A stretch of DNA of 14,760 bases from an uncultured Faecalibacterium sp. (GTDB lineage Bacteria > Bacillota > Clostridia > Oscillospirales > Ruminococcaceae), in contig CAKSZM010000045.1 in NCBI GenBank assembly GCA_934525735.1, forward strand, positions 1-14,760, in the 5' to 3' direction. The notes under the pieces are model-generated. The model made no database searches and was not told where the DNA came from. It saw nothing but the letters and a program-made list of their open reading frames with translations. Made by a program: the position numbers and the translations under genes. Position 1 is the stretch's first letter. Each line of letters opens with the position of its first letter. Below are positions 6,608 to 13,313 of this stretch, in pieces.

Positions 6608-8872
6608 TTACTTGCTGCTGAGATGCCAGATGTCACGGTCGTACTCGGCAATGGTGCGGTCACTGGAGAAGAAGCCGGCCTTGGCAATGTTCACGAGGCA
6701 CTTCTTGCGCCAGCCCAGCGGGTCACAGGCGTAATCGCTCAGGGCCTGCCCCTTGCGCACAACGTAGGCATTGAAGTCCGGCAGGGTCTGGAACCAGTCC
6801 TTGTGGATCAGCTCATCGTGCAGGCGGGTCAGGTTTTCGGCATGGCCTGCCGCCAGCATCTCCGGCCCGGTGAGGAAGTCGATGGCACGGCGAATGTTGG
6901 CATCTCCCTCATACCACTGAGCCGCGCAGTAATCCCCGGCGGCGTAGCGGTGGATGACCTGATCGGAGGTCTGGCCGAAGATATAGATGTTTTCATTGCC
7001 AACCTGCTGGTGGATCTCTACATTGGCACCGTCCATGGTGCCGAGGGTCAGGGCGCCGTTCAGCATGAACTTCATGTTGCCGGTGCCGGAAGCCTCCTTG
7101 GAGGCAAGGCTGATCTGCTCGGACAGGTCGCAGGCCGGGATGAGCTTTTCAGCGGCGGTGACGTTGTAGTTCTCCACAAACACCACCTGCAGCCACTTGG
7201 ATACTTCCGGATCTGCCGCAATGACCTTGGAAAGAGTGAGCAGCGCATGGATGATATCCTTTGCGATGGTGTAGGCCGGGGCAGCCTTGGCACCGAAGAT
7301 GCTCACCAGCGGCACGGCGGGCAGGTGGCCTGCCTTGATCTCGTGATACTGATGGATGAGATACAGCAGGTTGAGCTGCTGGCGCTTGTACTCGTGCAGG
7401 CGCTTGGACTGAATGTCGAACACGGCATCGGTGTTCACAGTGACCTTCTGGGTGTGCAGCAGCCAGTCGGCAAGCGCCTGTTTGTTAGCTTTTTTCACAG
7501 CGGTCAGTTCGTTCAGAACTGTCTCATCATCCTGGAAGGCCAGCAGCTTTTCCAGCTCTGCGGCATCCTTGCGGAAGCCGGAGCCGATGTGCTGTTCCAG
7601 CTCTGCGGTCAGGGCCGGGTCGCATTCCAGCAGCCAGCGGCGGAAGGTGATGCCGTTGGTCTTGTTGTTGAACTTTTCCGGATACAGCTCATAGAAGCCG
7701 TGCAGTTCGGAGTTTTTCAAAATTTCGGTGTGCAGGGCCGCCACGCCGTTGGTGGAATGAGTGAAGTGGATGTCCATGTGCGCCATGTGCACCCGGTCGT
7801 CCTTGTCGATGATGGCGAGGCTCTCGTCCTTGGTGCGGGTGCGGGCCAGCGCATCCAGCTGCTCAATGATGGGCATCAGCTGCGGCACCACAGCATCCAG
7901 ATAGGCGCGGGGCCACTTTTCCAGAGCCTCGGCCAGAATGGTGTGGTTGGTGTAGGCGCAGGTCTTGGTCACGATTTCCACGGCTTCGTCAAATTCGATG
8001 CCCTTTTCACCCAGCAGACGGATCAGTTCCGGGATGACCATGCTGGGGTGGGTGTCGTTGATCTGGATGGCGGCATAATCGGCCAGATCGTGGTAGTTGC
8101 AGCCGCGGGCGGCGCACTCGGCCAGAATGAGCTGCGCACCGGCAGAGACCATCAGATACTGCTGGTACACCCGCAGGCGGCGGCCTGCCTCGTCGGAGTC
8201 GTCCGGGTAGAGGAACAGGGTCAGGTTCTTGCCGATGGCAGTTTTGTCGAAGGCGATGCCGTCGTGGACGATACTCTCGTCGATGGTGTCAAGGTCGAAC
8301 AGGTTCAGGGTATTGGTGCGGCCCTCGTAACCGGTCACAGCCAGCTTGTACAGGCGGGCTGTGTACTCCTTGCCAGCCAGCTCCACCGGGTATGTGATAT
8401 CCGTCTTTTCTGCCCAGCTGTGGGCGGTGAGCCACGGGTCGGGTTTCTCGTTCTGTACACCGTTCTCAAAGGATTGCCGGAACAGACCGAAGTGATACCG
8501 CAGGCCCACACCGTCACCGGGCAGGTTCAGGGTGGCCAGCGAGTCAAGGAAGCAGGCAGCCAGACGGCCCAGACCGCCGTTGCCGAGGGAAGGCTCCGGC
8601 TCTACTTCTTCGATCTCCGCCAGGCTCTTGCCGGCAACAGCCAGCGCGTCGCGGGCTTCGTCATACAGGCCCAGATTGATGAGGTTGTTGGACAGCAGCT
8701 TGCCGATGAGAAATTCGGCGCTGATATAATACAGCTTGCGGCCGGTGACCGGCTGTACCCGGTCGGCGCTCCTGCGCCGGACAAGCTCCAGCAGAGCAAG
8801 GTATAGTTCCTGATTCGTGCAGGCAGCCAGCGGCTTGCCGGTGAGGTTCTGTAAGGTTTCGGTGAAGTTCAT
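6608..8872 (-). CDS. glgP: Glycogen/maltodextrin phosphorylase (GT35)
   Basis: 754-residue phosphorylase that uses inorganic phosphate to release glucose-1-phosphate from the non-reducing ends of glycogen or maltodextrins in the cytoplasm. Conserved GT35 landmarks run in order: [20 protein letters not shown] near the N-terminus, [21 protein letters not shown], the [15 protein letters not shown] segment, [14 protein letters not shown], the [11 protein letters not shown] block, [14 protein letters not shown], and the PLP-binding block [16 protein letters not shown] with Lys601 as the expected Schiff-base lysine. Length is slightly below E. coli GlgP (about 800), normal for clostridial forms. 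The ATG at 8872 is favoured over an in-frame ATG at 8941 because AAAGGAGG lies just upstream and homology begins there. It is a single-gene unit with its own terminator, divergent from an AraC regulator. Glycogen versus maltodextrin preference cannot be read from sequence. Confidence 0.95.
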   Translation of the reverse strand: MNFTETLQNLTGKPLAACTNQELYLALLELVRRRSADRVQPVTGRKLYYISAEFLIGKLLSNNLINLGLYDEARDALAVAGKSLAEIEEVEPEPSLGNGGLGRLAACFLDSLATLNLPGDGVGLRYHFGLFRQSFENGVQNEKPDPWLTAHSWAEKTDITYPVELAGKEYTARLYKLAVTGYEGRTNTLNLFDLDTIDESIVHDGIAFDKTAIGKNLTLFLYPDDSDEAGRRLRVYQQYLMVSAGAQLILAECAARGCNYHDLADYAAIQINDTHPSMVIPELIRLLGEKGIEFDEAVEIVTKTCAYTNHTILAEALEKWPRAYLDAVVPQLMPIIEQLDALARTRTKDESLAIIDKDDRVHMAHMDIHFTHSTNGVAALHTEILKNSELHGFYELYPEKFNNKTNGITFRRWLLECDPALTAELEQHIGSGFRKDAAELEKLLAFQDDETVLNELTAVKKANKQALADWLLHTQKVTVNTDAVFDIQSKRLHEYKRQQLNLLYLIHQYHEIKAGHLPAVPLVSIFGAKAAPAYTIAKDIIHALLTLSKVIAADPEVSKWLQVVFVENYNVTAAEKLIPACDLSEQISLASKEASGTGNMKFMLNGALTLGTMDGANVEIHQQVGNENIYIFGQTSDQVIHRYAAGDYCAAQWYEGDANIRRAIDFLTGPEMLAAGHAENLTRLHDELIHKDWFQTLPDFNAYVVRKGQALSDYACDPLGWRKKCLVNIAKAGFFSSDRTIAEYDRDIWHLSSK

Positions 8873-8922
8873 AAACAGGTCCTCCTTTGATACGGAAAGC
8901 AGGTTTGACATCTCTGCCACAA

Positions 8923-8931
8923 GATATACCA
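8923..8931 (-). promoter_or_regulatory. Possible extended -10 element for glgP
   Basis: On the - strand TGG followed by TATATC gives an extended -10 form about 50 bases before the glgP ATG. No convincing -35 is found at the right distance, so this is tentative. Confidence 0.3.
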
Positions 8932-8949
8932 CACAAAACACGCAAAATC

Positions 8950-8980
8950 TTGCCTAAACAGTGCAGATTGTGGTACAATC
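8950..8980 (+). promoter_or_regulatory. araC-family gene promoter with overlapping inverted repeat
   Basis: -35 TTGCCT (8950-8955), 18-base spacer, extended -10 TGG-TACAAT (8971-8979), followed by a ribosome site GGGAGG and the ATG at 9003. An inverted repeat GATTGT-GGT-ACAATC (8966-8980) covers the -10, a plausible site for autoregulation or for control of both divergent genes. Which protein binds is not known. Confidence 0.5.
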
Positions 8981-9002
8981 CAATCGTCGGGAGGAAAAGT
9001 GT

Positions 9003-9860
9003 ATGGAAAATCTTTCTTCTTTGCAGGAAACAAAACGGCATGGCACCGTGCGTTTTCCGTTCAACATCTACCCCTGCACCATCCCGGGGGACTTCCCGCA
9101 GGTGGCGCTGCACTGGCAGGACAGCATGGAGCTTGTCTTTATAAAGCGCGGCAGCGGCATTGTCCAGATGGGCACGGCTGTCTGCCCGGCGCGGGCGGGG
9201 GATATCTTTGTCTTTTCGCCGGGCACGCTCCACGCCCTGCGGCAGGCAGAGGGCTGCACCATGGAGTACGAGAACATCATTTTTGATCTGGAACTTCTGG
9301 GCGGCGCAGGGGACCTCTGCGCCGAAAAATACATCCTTCCGCTGCAGAGCGGACGGCTGCCGCTGACACAGAGGCTGACCCCGAATGATCTGTGCTATTC
9401 CAATGCAGCGGCCTGCCTGCGGGAGACCGAGGACGTGAACCGGGTCAGAGAGCCGGGCTATGAGCTGTTCATCAAAGGGGCGCTGCTGCGGTTTCTGGGG
9501 TTGTTGGTCGCGCAGGGAAAAAACCTGCCGCCGACAGAGACCGCCGATTCCAGGCGGCTGAAAAAGATTTTACAGTGGGTAGCTGAGCACTACGGCGAAG
9601 AAGTGCGCATTGCCGATGCGGCGCAGCTGGTGCCCTGCAGCGAGAGCCATTTTATGCGGTGGTTCCGGCAGATGACCGGGCAGAGCTTTATCGCATTCCT
9701 CAAGGAATACCGGCTCAATGCCGCCGCCGAGGCCCTGCACGCAACGGACGACACCGTGCTGACCATCGCCTCCCGCTGCGGGTTCGAGAACCTCTCCTAC
9801 TTTAACCGGGCGTTCAAGGCGCACTTCGGCCTGACACCGCGGGAACACCGGAAAAAATGA
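9003..9860 (+). CDS. AraC-family transcriptional regulator with cupin sensor domain
   Basis: 285-residue regulator. The N-terminal half (about 15-110) is an AraC-type cupin sensor: HWQDSMELVFIKRGSG, then ARAGDIFVFSPGTLHAL, the usual ligand-binding barrel pattern. The C-terminal ~100 residues contain two helix-turn-helix motifs, the first at IADAAQLVPCSESHFMRWFR and the second at LTIASRCGFENLSYFNRAFK, ending with the classic FGLTPREHR. The start at 9003 follows GGGAGG at proper spacing; a longer reading from 8961 would run through the promoter and is rejected. It is transcribed away from glgP across a 130-base gap, so it may control glgP or itself in response to a sugar. The target is inferred from position only, and AraC proteins of this type often act on genes elsewhere. 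Confidence 0.9.
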   Translation: MENLSSLQETKRHGTVRFPFNIYPCTIPGDFPQVALHWQDSMELVFIKRGSGIVQMGTAVCPARAGDIFVFSPGTLHALRQAEGCTMEYENIIFDLELLGGAGDLCAEKYILPLQSGRLPLTQRLTPNDLCYSNAAACLRETEDVNRVREPGYELFIKGALLRFLGLLVAQGKNLPPTETADSRRLKKILQWVAEHYGEEVRIADAAQLVPCSESHFMRWFRQMTGQSFIAFLKEYRLNAAAEALHATDDTVLTIASRCGFENLSYFNRAFKAHFGLTPREHRKK

Positions 9861-9892
9861 GAACAGATCCGTTCGCGGCGGCACGGTTTATG

Positions 9893-9908
9893 GTTTCCTC
9901 CGGGAAAC
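9893..9908. repeat. Small inverted repeat downstream of the araC gene
   Basis: GTTTCC and GGAAAC pair around a 4-base loop, 33 bases after the araC-type stop. There is no T-run, so it is a weak candidate for a terminator. The arms match the half-site sequence of the TetR operator array (GGAAAC), with much closer spacing, possibly by chance. Confidence 0.3.
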
Positions 9909-9918
9909 TAGCCCACCC

Positions 9919-9959
9919 GAAAGTGCGTACTTTCCATGAAAAAGAGAAGCGTGTATAAT
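9919..9959 (+). promoter_or_regulatory. Promoter with inverted-repeat operator before the PNPOx/4Fe-4S remnant
   Basis: A consensus -10 TATAAT (9954-9959) lies 17 bases after TTTCCA (9931-9936). The inverted repeat GAAAGT-GCGT-ACTTTC (9919-9934) overlaps the -35. The leader to the ATG at 10004 would be about 35-40 nt. Such a short palindrome with a GTAC core is reminiscent of HxlR-type operators, but no HxlR gene is present here, so the regulator is unassigned. Confidence 0.55.
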
Positions 9960-10003
9960 AGAACCACAAAAATCACCTGATCGTTTTCCATGGAGGCAGA
10001 CCA

Positions 10004-10202
10004 ATGACCACATTAGAAATTCTCAACATTTTACAGCATGATATCCATTCTACGGCTTTTGCGACTGTGGACGAGCAGGGTTTGCCCGGTGGGCTGCATC
10101 AGCCCGGAGGTGCCCCGTAAGATCGATGCGGCCCACTGCCTGCACTGCGGCAACTGCCTGCGCATCTGCCCGGTGAAAGCGGTGGAGAAACTGGGCGCAT
10201 GA
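10004..10202 (+). pseudogene. PNPOx-like flavin protein with C-terminal 4Fe-4S motif, internally deleted
   Basis: A ribosome site GGAGG (9992-9996) and ATG at 10004 start MTTLEILNILQHDIHSTAFATVDEQGLP, the first strand region of pyridoxamine 5'-phosphate oxidase-like (FMN-binding split-barrel) proteins. After about 28 codons the frame fails and reads only ten more residues to a stop at 10118-10120. In the +1 frame, from about 10092 to the TGA at 10200, a different end appears: CISPEVPRKIDAAHCLHCGNC then LRICPVKAVEKLGA. This is a C-x2-C-x2-C-x3-CP ferredoxin motif like the tail carried by clostridial PNPOx-ferredoxin proteins. Both ends fit one gene whose central barrel, probably around 100 residues, is missing with loss of frame. 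Intact relatives are thought to be flavin or redox proteins; this copy cannot be functional as written. Confidence 0.65.
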
Positions 10203-10345
10203 AACGGAGAAGCTTTCTGATCGGCTGTGCAGGCTGTGCGGCAGCAGGGGTGCTGGGCGTTTCCGTGTTCCGGAAACACACAGGCGAAACCTCGTATCTG
10301 CCGCAGGTGTTGCCGGAAGCATACAGGCCCTCGATGGGCTGGTAA
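10199..10345 (+). pseudogene. N-terminus of a twin-arginine-type exported protein, truncated
   Basis: The ATG at 10199 overlaps the preceding stop as ATGA. The reading starts MKRRSFLIGCAGCAAAGVLG and continues VSVFRKHTGE. It has a positively charged start with an RRSFL twin-arginine-like motif and an Ala/Gly-rich hydrophobic stretch, i.e. a signal peptide. From about codon 31 the sequence becomes the antisense of the flavoprotein fragment and stops at 10343-10345 after 48 codons. Only the signal region is authentic. The mature protein cannot be identified; coupling to a PNPOx/ferredoxin-like gene suggests a redox or flavin role (speculative). Confidence 0.5.
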
Positions 10346-11070
10346 TCGTCGTTCAGCACCTGCTGGTCGTTGGTGGTCACAAAGCCGCCGGTGGTCGCCA
10401 GTGCAAAGCCCAGGCTGGGGGTGGTGACGTGAGCGTAGAAGGGAGCCTTTGCCACAGCGTTCAGGAAGCGGGGATCCTTTGCAAAATCGCTGTCGTAGCC
10501 CTCAGCGCAGACCTTGTTGTACTGCTCAACAGTAGCGGTCAGGGCGGCAGGTTCCACGCCGATGTATTCGGCCAGCTGCTCGATGGTGTCGGCGCAGTAC
10601 CAGCCGTTGGCACCTTCGGCACCGGCGTTGCGGGCGACCTCGAAGTTGCCCTTCATGGCCTCGACCACGGCGGGCATATCGTACTCGAATGCTTGATGGC
10701 CGGGGAAGCCGCGCAGGATCTGGGTCTCGTAGGTGCTGTCGTAGATGGAGGTGATGTTGCCACGCTTTGCACGCGCCATGAAGAAACCGTTGATCTCCGG
10801 GCCGGCAAATGCTTCGTTCTGGAAGCGCTGGCCCTTCTCGTCCACCCACAGGGGGCCGGGCAGATAATCGGGCACGGTCATAGAGTCGAAGTTCATGGTG
10901 GAGATGTCGCTTTCCAGATGGCCGCCTGCCCAGACGCCCATCTGGATGGTGGAGCCGTCGCGGCCGAACGGTGCGAGGAAGTCCTCATCCTGGGTGAACA
11001 TGCGGGCGATGTTCGGCAGCAGGTCGTTCAGCATTTCCTTGTTGCCGCCAAAGCCGCCGCCGGCCAATAA
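10300..11070 (-). pseudogene. FAD-binding flavoprotein (fumarate/urocanate reductase-like) lacking both ends
   Basis: About 255 residues are readable on the - strand. They start LLAGGGFGGNKEMLNDLLPN, the G-G-F-x-x-N segment that in flavocytochrome c/fumarate reductase-type flavoproteins follows the first FAD-binding half. They pass through GPLWVDEKGQRFQNEAFAGP (substrate-domain entry), and end with GFALATTGGFVTTNDQQVLN followed by IEGLYASGNTCG, close to the last FAD-contact motif. The usual N-terminal GxGxxG dinucleotide motif and about the first half are absent. The C-terminal motif that should follow GNTCG is also missing and is replaced by antisense of the twin-arginine protein. An ATG exists at 11067, but no ribosome site is seen, so I call it a remnant. 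Likely original role: flavin-dependent reduction of an organic acceptor. Confidence 0.75.
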
Positions 11071-11185
11071 GAATCTGATCTTTATCCCGCTGGAAAATGA
11101 TACGATCCCGGCATGGGCTGTGTGGAATGTTGAAAACCGGTCGCCCTCGCTGCAGCTGCTTGCGCAGGAGCTGCATCTGAGCTGA
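11066..11185 (+). pseudogene. C-terminal remnant of a LysR-family regulator
   Basis: The + strand frame ending at the TGA 11183-11185 gives NLIFIPLENDTIPAWAVWNV then ENRSPSLQLLAQELHLS. This matches the last part of a LysR effector-binding domain, where a phrase like 'I-P-L' is followed by an 'W-x-x-x-N' strand and the terminal helix. The DNA-binding half and most of the effector domain are gone; upstream the frame reads antisense flavoprotein. In the parental arrangement this regulator was probably divergent from the flavoprotein gene, a common LysR layout. Confidence 0.6.
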
Positions 11186-11202
11186 TGCAGCGGGAGCAGC
11201 AG

Positions 11203-11242
11203 AAAAGACCGTTCTGCTTTTCAAAGGGCAGAACGGTCTTTT
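11203..11242. terminator. Bidirectional intrinsic terminator between lysR remnant and modC
   Basis: Perfect 15-bp arms AAAAGACCGTTCTGC (11203-11217) and its complement (11228-11242) enclose a 10-base loop. The A-run at one end and T-run at the other allow termination on both strands. It lies 18 bases after the LysR-fragment stop and 75 bases beyond the modC stop, serving these convergent units. Confidence 0.85.
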
Positions 11243-11317
11243 GCATGATCCTTGAAATTCGATTTTTCAAAACGGTTTCAGCTGCAGCGGCCGCAGAACG
11301 AAGCAGGCGTCAGGAGA

Positions 11318-12367
11318 TCAGTCCGTCAGGGGCATGATGCTTTCTGGTGCGGCGCACAGAAAACTGGGCAGTGCCGGCGCAGGAGAGGTAAGGGTCGTTT
11401 TGCTTACCTTCCACCACAGGCGGGCGTCTCCCTCCGGCGCAGTGCAGATGAGGTTCCAGTCAAAAGGATTTTCACTGAAAGAAAGCGGCTTTACGGGCAG
11501 GGCATTAGGTGTGTCCGGGCCGCAGGGGGTAAAATCATGGGCGCGGATGCCTACGGCCGTGCAGTTCTCCGGCACCGGCAGAGCCGGCTGCAGCGGAACA
11601 CCCCAGCCGTTCAGGCGCACGGTGTGCGCGTCCGCACGGGTGCAGGACAGAATGTTCTTGCACCCGGTGAGCCGGGCTGCTGTGATGCTGCGGGGGTCCG
11701 CGAACACCTCCCGGGTGTGTCCGGTGCGCAGTACACGGCCGCTGTCCAGTACGGCCATCTCCGGGCACAGGCGGTAGGCCTCGTCCCGGTTGTGAGTGAC
11801 CAGCAGTGCTGTGCCGGAAAATCGGGCCAGCAGGCTGCCAACTTCACCTTCCACTTCTTCGCGGAGGTAGCTGTCCAGTGCGCTGAACGGCTCGTCCAGC
11901 ATCAGGATGCGGGGATCGCCTGCAAGGATGCGGGCCAGCGCGGTGCGCTGCTGCTGTCCGCCGGAGAGTTGAGCGGGATAACGCTTGGCAAGCGGTTCCA
12001 GCCGCATGGCACGCAGCATTTCGGTGCAGCGGACCTGCCGGGCAGCGCGGTCTTTTTCAGCCTTCAGACCGCAGAGGATGTTCTGCTCCACCGTCATGTT
12101 GGGAAAGAGAGCGTAGTTCTGGAACAGCAGCCCTGCACCGCGCTGCTGGGGCGGCAGATCGATATGCTGTTCGCTGTCAAACAGTACGCGTCCGTCCAGC
12201 ACGATGCGGCCCCTATCCGGTTTTGCGATGCCGGCGATGCAGCGCAATGTCATGCTTTTGCCGCAGCCGGAAGCGCCCAGCAGAGCGGTGGCGGTGTCTC
12301 CGGCAGAAAAACTGACCTGCAGGGTGAAGCCGTCCAGCTTTTTTTCGATATCCACTTCCAGACTCAT
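11318..12367 (-). CDS. modC: Molybdate-type ABC transporter ATP-binding protein
   Basis: 349-residue ATPase that drives import of molybdate (or tungstate/sulfate) through ModB. It shows Walker A GASGCGKS (31-38), Q-loop FQNYALFP (82-89), signature LSGGQQQ (134-140), Walker B ILMLDEP (154-160), D-loop SALD (162-165) and H-loop TH (191-192). The C-terminal 110 residues form a TOBE/MOP-like accessory domain (GCKNIL near 233, IRAHDF near 275), typical of the CysA/ModC group. The ATG overlaps the modB stop as ATGA, so the two are translationally coupled. Molybdate is preferred over sulfate because the partner permease is ModB-like and single. The protein looks intact, but the required binding protein is broken upstream. 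Confidence 0.85.
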   Translation of the reverse strand: MSLEVDIEKKLDGFTLQVSFSAGDTATALLGASGCGKSMTLRCIAGIAKPDRGRIVLDGRVLFDSEQHIDLPPQQRGAGLLFQNYALFPNMTVEQNILCGLKAEKDRAARQVRCTEMLRAMRLEPLAKRYPAQLSGGQQQRTALARILAGDPRILMLDEPFSALDSYLREEVEGEVGSLLARFSGTALLVTHNRDEAYRLCPEMAVLDSGRVLRTGHTREVFADPRSITAARLTGCKNILSCTRADAHTVRLNGWGVPLQPALPVPENCTAVGIRAHDFTPCGPDTPNALPVKPLSFSENPFDWNLICTAPEGDARLWWKVSKTTLTSPAPALPSFLCAAPESIMPLTD

Positions 12368-13035
12368 GCGTGTCCACCTGCCTTCTGCTGTTTCTCCAAC
12401 AGGTTCACAGCCAGCAGAACCACCGCCGAGATGGCAATGTCCACCAGGACCCAGAGCATGGCCCCGGCTTCATCGTTGGTGCGCCAGAGCTGGTACACCG
12501 TGGTGGCGATGGTGGCCGTCTTGCCGGGGGTGTAGCCGGCGATCATGCTGGTAGCGCCGTATTCGCCCAGCGCCCGGGCAAAGGCCAGAACAGTGCCTGC
12601 CAGAATGCCCTGCCGGCAGTACGGCATCCGCACCCGCCAGAAGATCCATGTATCGGACTGCCCCAGAGTCTGGGCCGACCATGCCAGCGTTTCGTCAAAG
12701 CTTTCAAATGTGCCGCGGGCGGTGCGGTACATCAGAGGGAAGGCCACCACGATGGAAGCGAAGATGGCGCTGTACCAGTTCATGACAAGTTTCACGCCGA
12801 AATGCTCCATGAAAAAGATGCCCAAAGGACGCTTGGCTCCAAAAAGCAGCAGCAGAAAATAGCCCACGACTGTGGGCGGCAAAACCATAGGCAGAGTGAG
12901 CACTACATCCAGAACGCCTTTGACAGCCCGGGGCAGGCGGGCAATGTAGTAAGCAGAAAAAATACCAAGAAAGAACACAGCCGCGCAGCTGATAAGAGCA
13001 ATGCGCAGGCTGTTCCAGAGAGGGTACCAGTCCAT
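12364..13035 (-). CDS. modB: Molybdate-type ABC transporter permease
   Basis: 223-residue membrane protein with about five to six hydrophobic segments. The segment LTLPMVLPPTVVGYFLLLLFG (about 47-66) is the hallmark of ModB. The EAA-type cytoplasmic loop that docks to ModC is ETLAWSAQTLGQSDTWIF followed by RVRMP and AFARALGEYGAT (115-162). The start at 13035 (MDWYPLW) is favoured because AAGGAGG stands 7 bases upstream; a longer in-frame reading from 13080 would run through the modA-remnant tail. It forms the channel dimer for ModC-driven oxyanion uptake. It follows the modA remnant by 10 bases. Confidence 0.88.
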   Translation of the reverse strand: MDWYPLWNSLRIALISCAAVFFLGIFSAYYIARLPRAVKGVLDVVLTLPMVLPPTVVGYFLLLLFGAKRPLGIFFMEHFGVKLVMNWYSAIFASIVVAFPLMYRTARGTFESFDETLAWSAQTLGQSDTWIFWRVRMPYCRQGILAGTVLAFARALGEYGATSMIAGYTPGKTATIATTVYQLWRTNDEAGAMLWVLVDIAISAVVLLAVNLLEKQQKAGGHA

Positions 13036-13045
13036 GGCGGCCTCC

Positions 13046-13105
13046 TTACTGCACCGCAGCGGAAGCAGCCGGAAAATCATGCCGGGTGATTCGGATACGG
13101 TTCAT
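13046..13105 (-). pseudogene. modA: Vestigial modA: 19-codon remnant of the molybdate-binding protein gene
   Basis: A 19-residue frame MNRIRITRHDFPAASAAVQ begins at an ATG with AGGAG upstream (AGGAGTTATTTT-ATG) and ends with TAA 10 bases before modB. It has a proper promoter, a ribosome site and a start like that of an exported, twin-arginine-type protein (R-x-T-R-H-D-F), but no mature domain. The position between the promoter and modB is exactly where modA should be. I infer that an in-frame or near in-frame deletion joined the first ~11 codons to the last ~8. It could instead be an unrelated leader peptide; absence of any binding-protein sequence in the window is certain. Confidence 0.5.
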
Positions 13106-13141
13106 AAAATAACTCCTGTACAGATCGGTTTCCATGAGGGT

Positions 13142-13170
13142 ATTATATCTTCTTTTCCGGGGTTTGTAAA
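13142..13170 (-). promoter_or_regulatory. Strong promoter of the mod operon
   Basis: On the - strand, -35 TTTACA (13170-13165) and a consensus -10 TATAAT (13147-13142) are 17 bases apart. The leader to the modA-remnant ATG is only about 30 nt, too short for a molybdenum-cofactor riboswitch. No ModE-type palindrome was recognised. Confidence 0.72.
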
Positions 13171-13217
13171 TGCAGCGGGTTTCACAGGGCCGGCTGGACA
13201 GCCTGAAAAAGCGGAAT

Positions 13218-13256
13218 AAAAACTCCCCATGCTGATCTGCAGATCGGCATGGGGAG
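13218..13256 (-). terminator. Intrinsic terminator of the RspB-like dehydrogenase gene
   Basis: Arms 13223-13239 and 13240-13256 (CTCCCCATGC ... GCATGGGGAG) form a 17-bp near-perfect palindrome with one off-pair, followed on the - strand by five T (13222-13218). It lies about 58 bases after the dehydrogenase stop and just before the mod promoter. Confidence 0.82.
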
Positions 13257-13313
13257 AAGACGATAACGGGTGTGTATCCGCGTGGTGCAGCAGACACAGC
13301 GCAAGAGGAAAAG

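Noticed and set aside
6623..8806. 727-codon open frame on the + strand opposite glgP
   Set aside because: It is a mirror of the highly conserved glgP gene with codon-position complementarity; no domain is recognisable and no start signals are present.
170..13110. A common recombination site at the five junctions
   Set aside because: The join regions at about 180, 10085, 10295, 11068 and 13080 share no motif longer than a few bases, so a site-specific recombinase is not supported.
13036..13145. Molybdenum-cofactor riboswitch before the mod operon
   Set aside because: The predicted transcript start leaves only about 30 nt before the first ATG, too short for that structured element, and no nested stems were seen.
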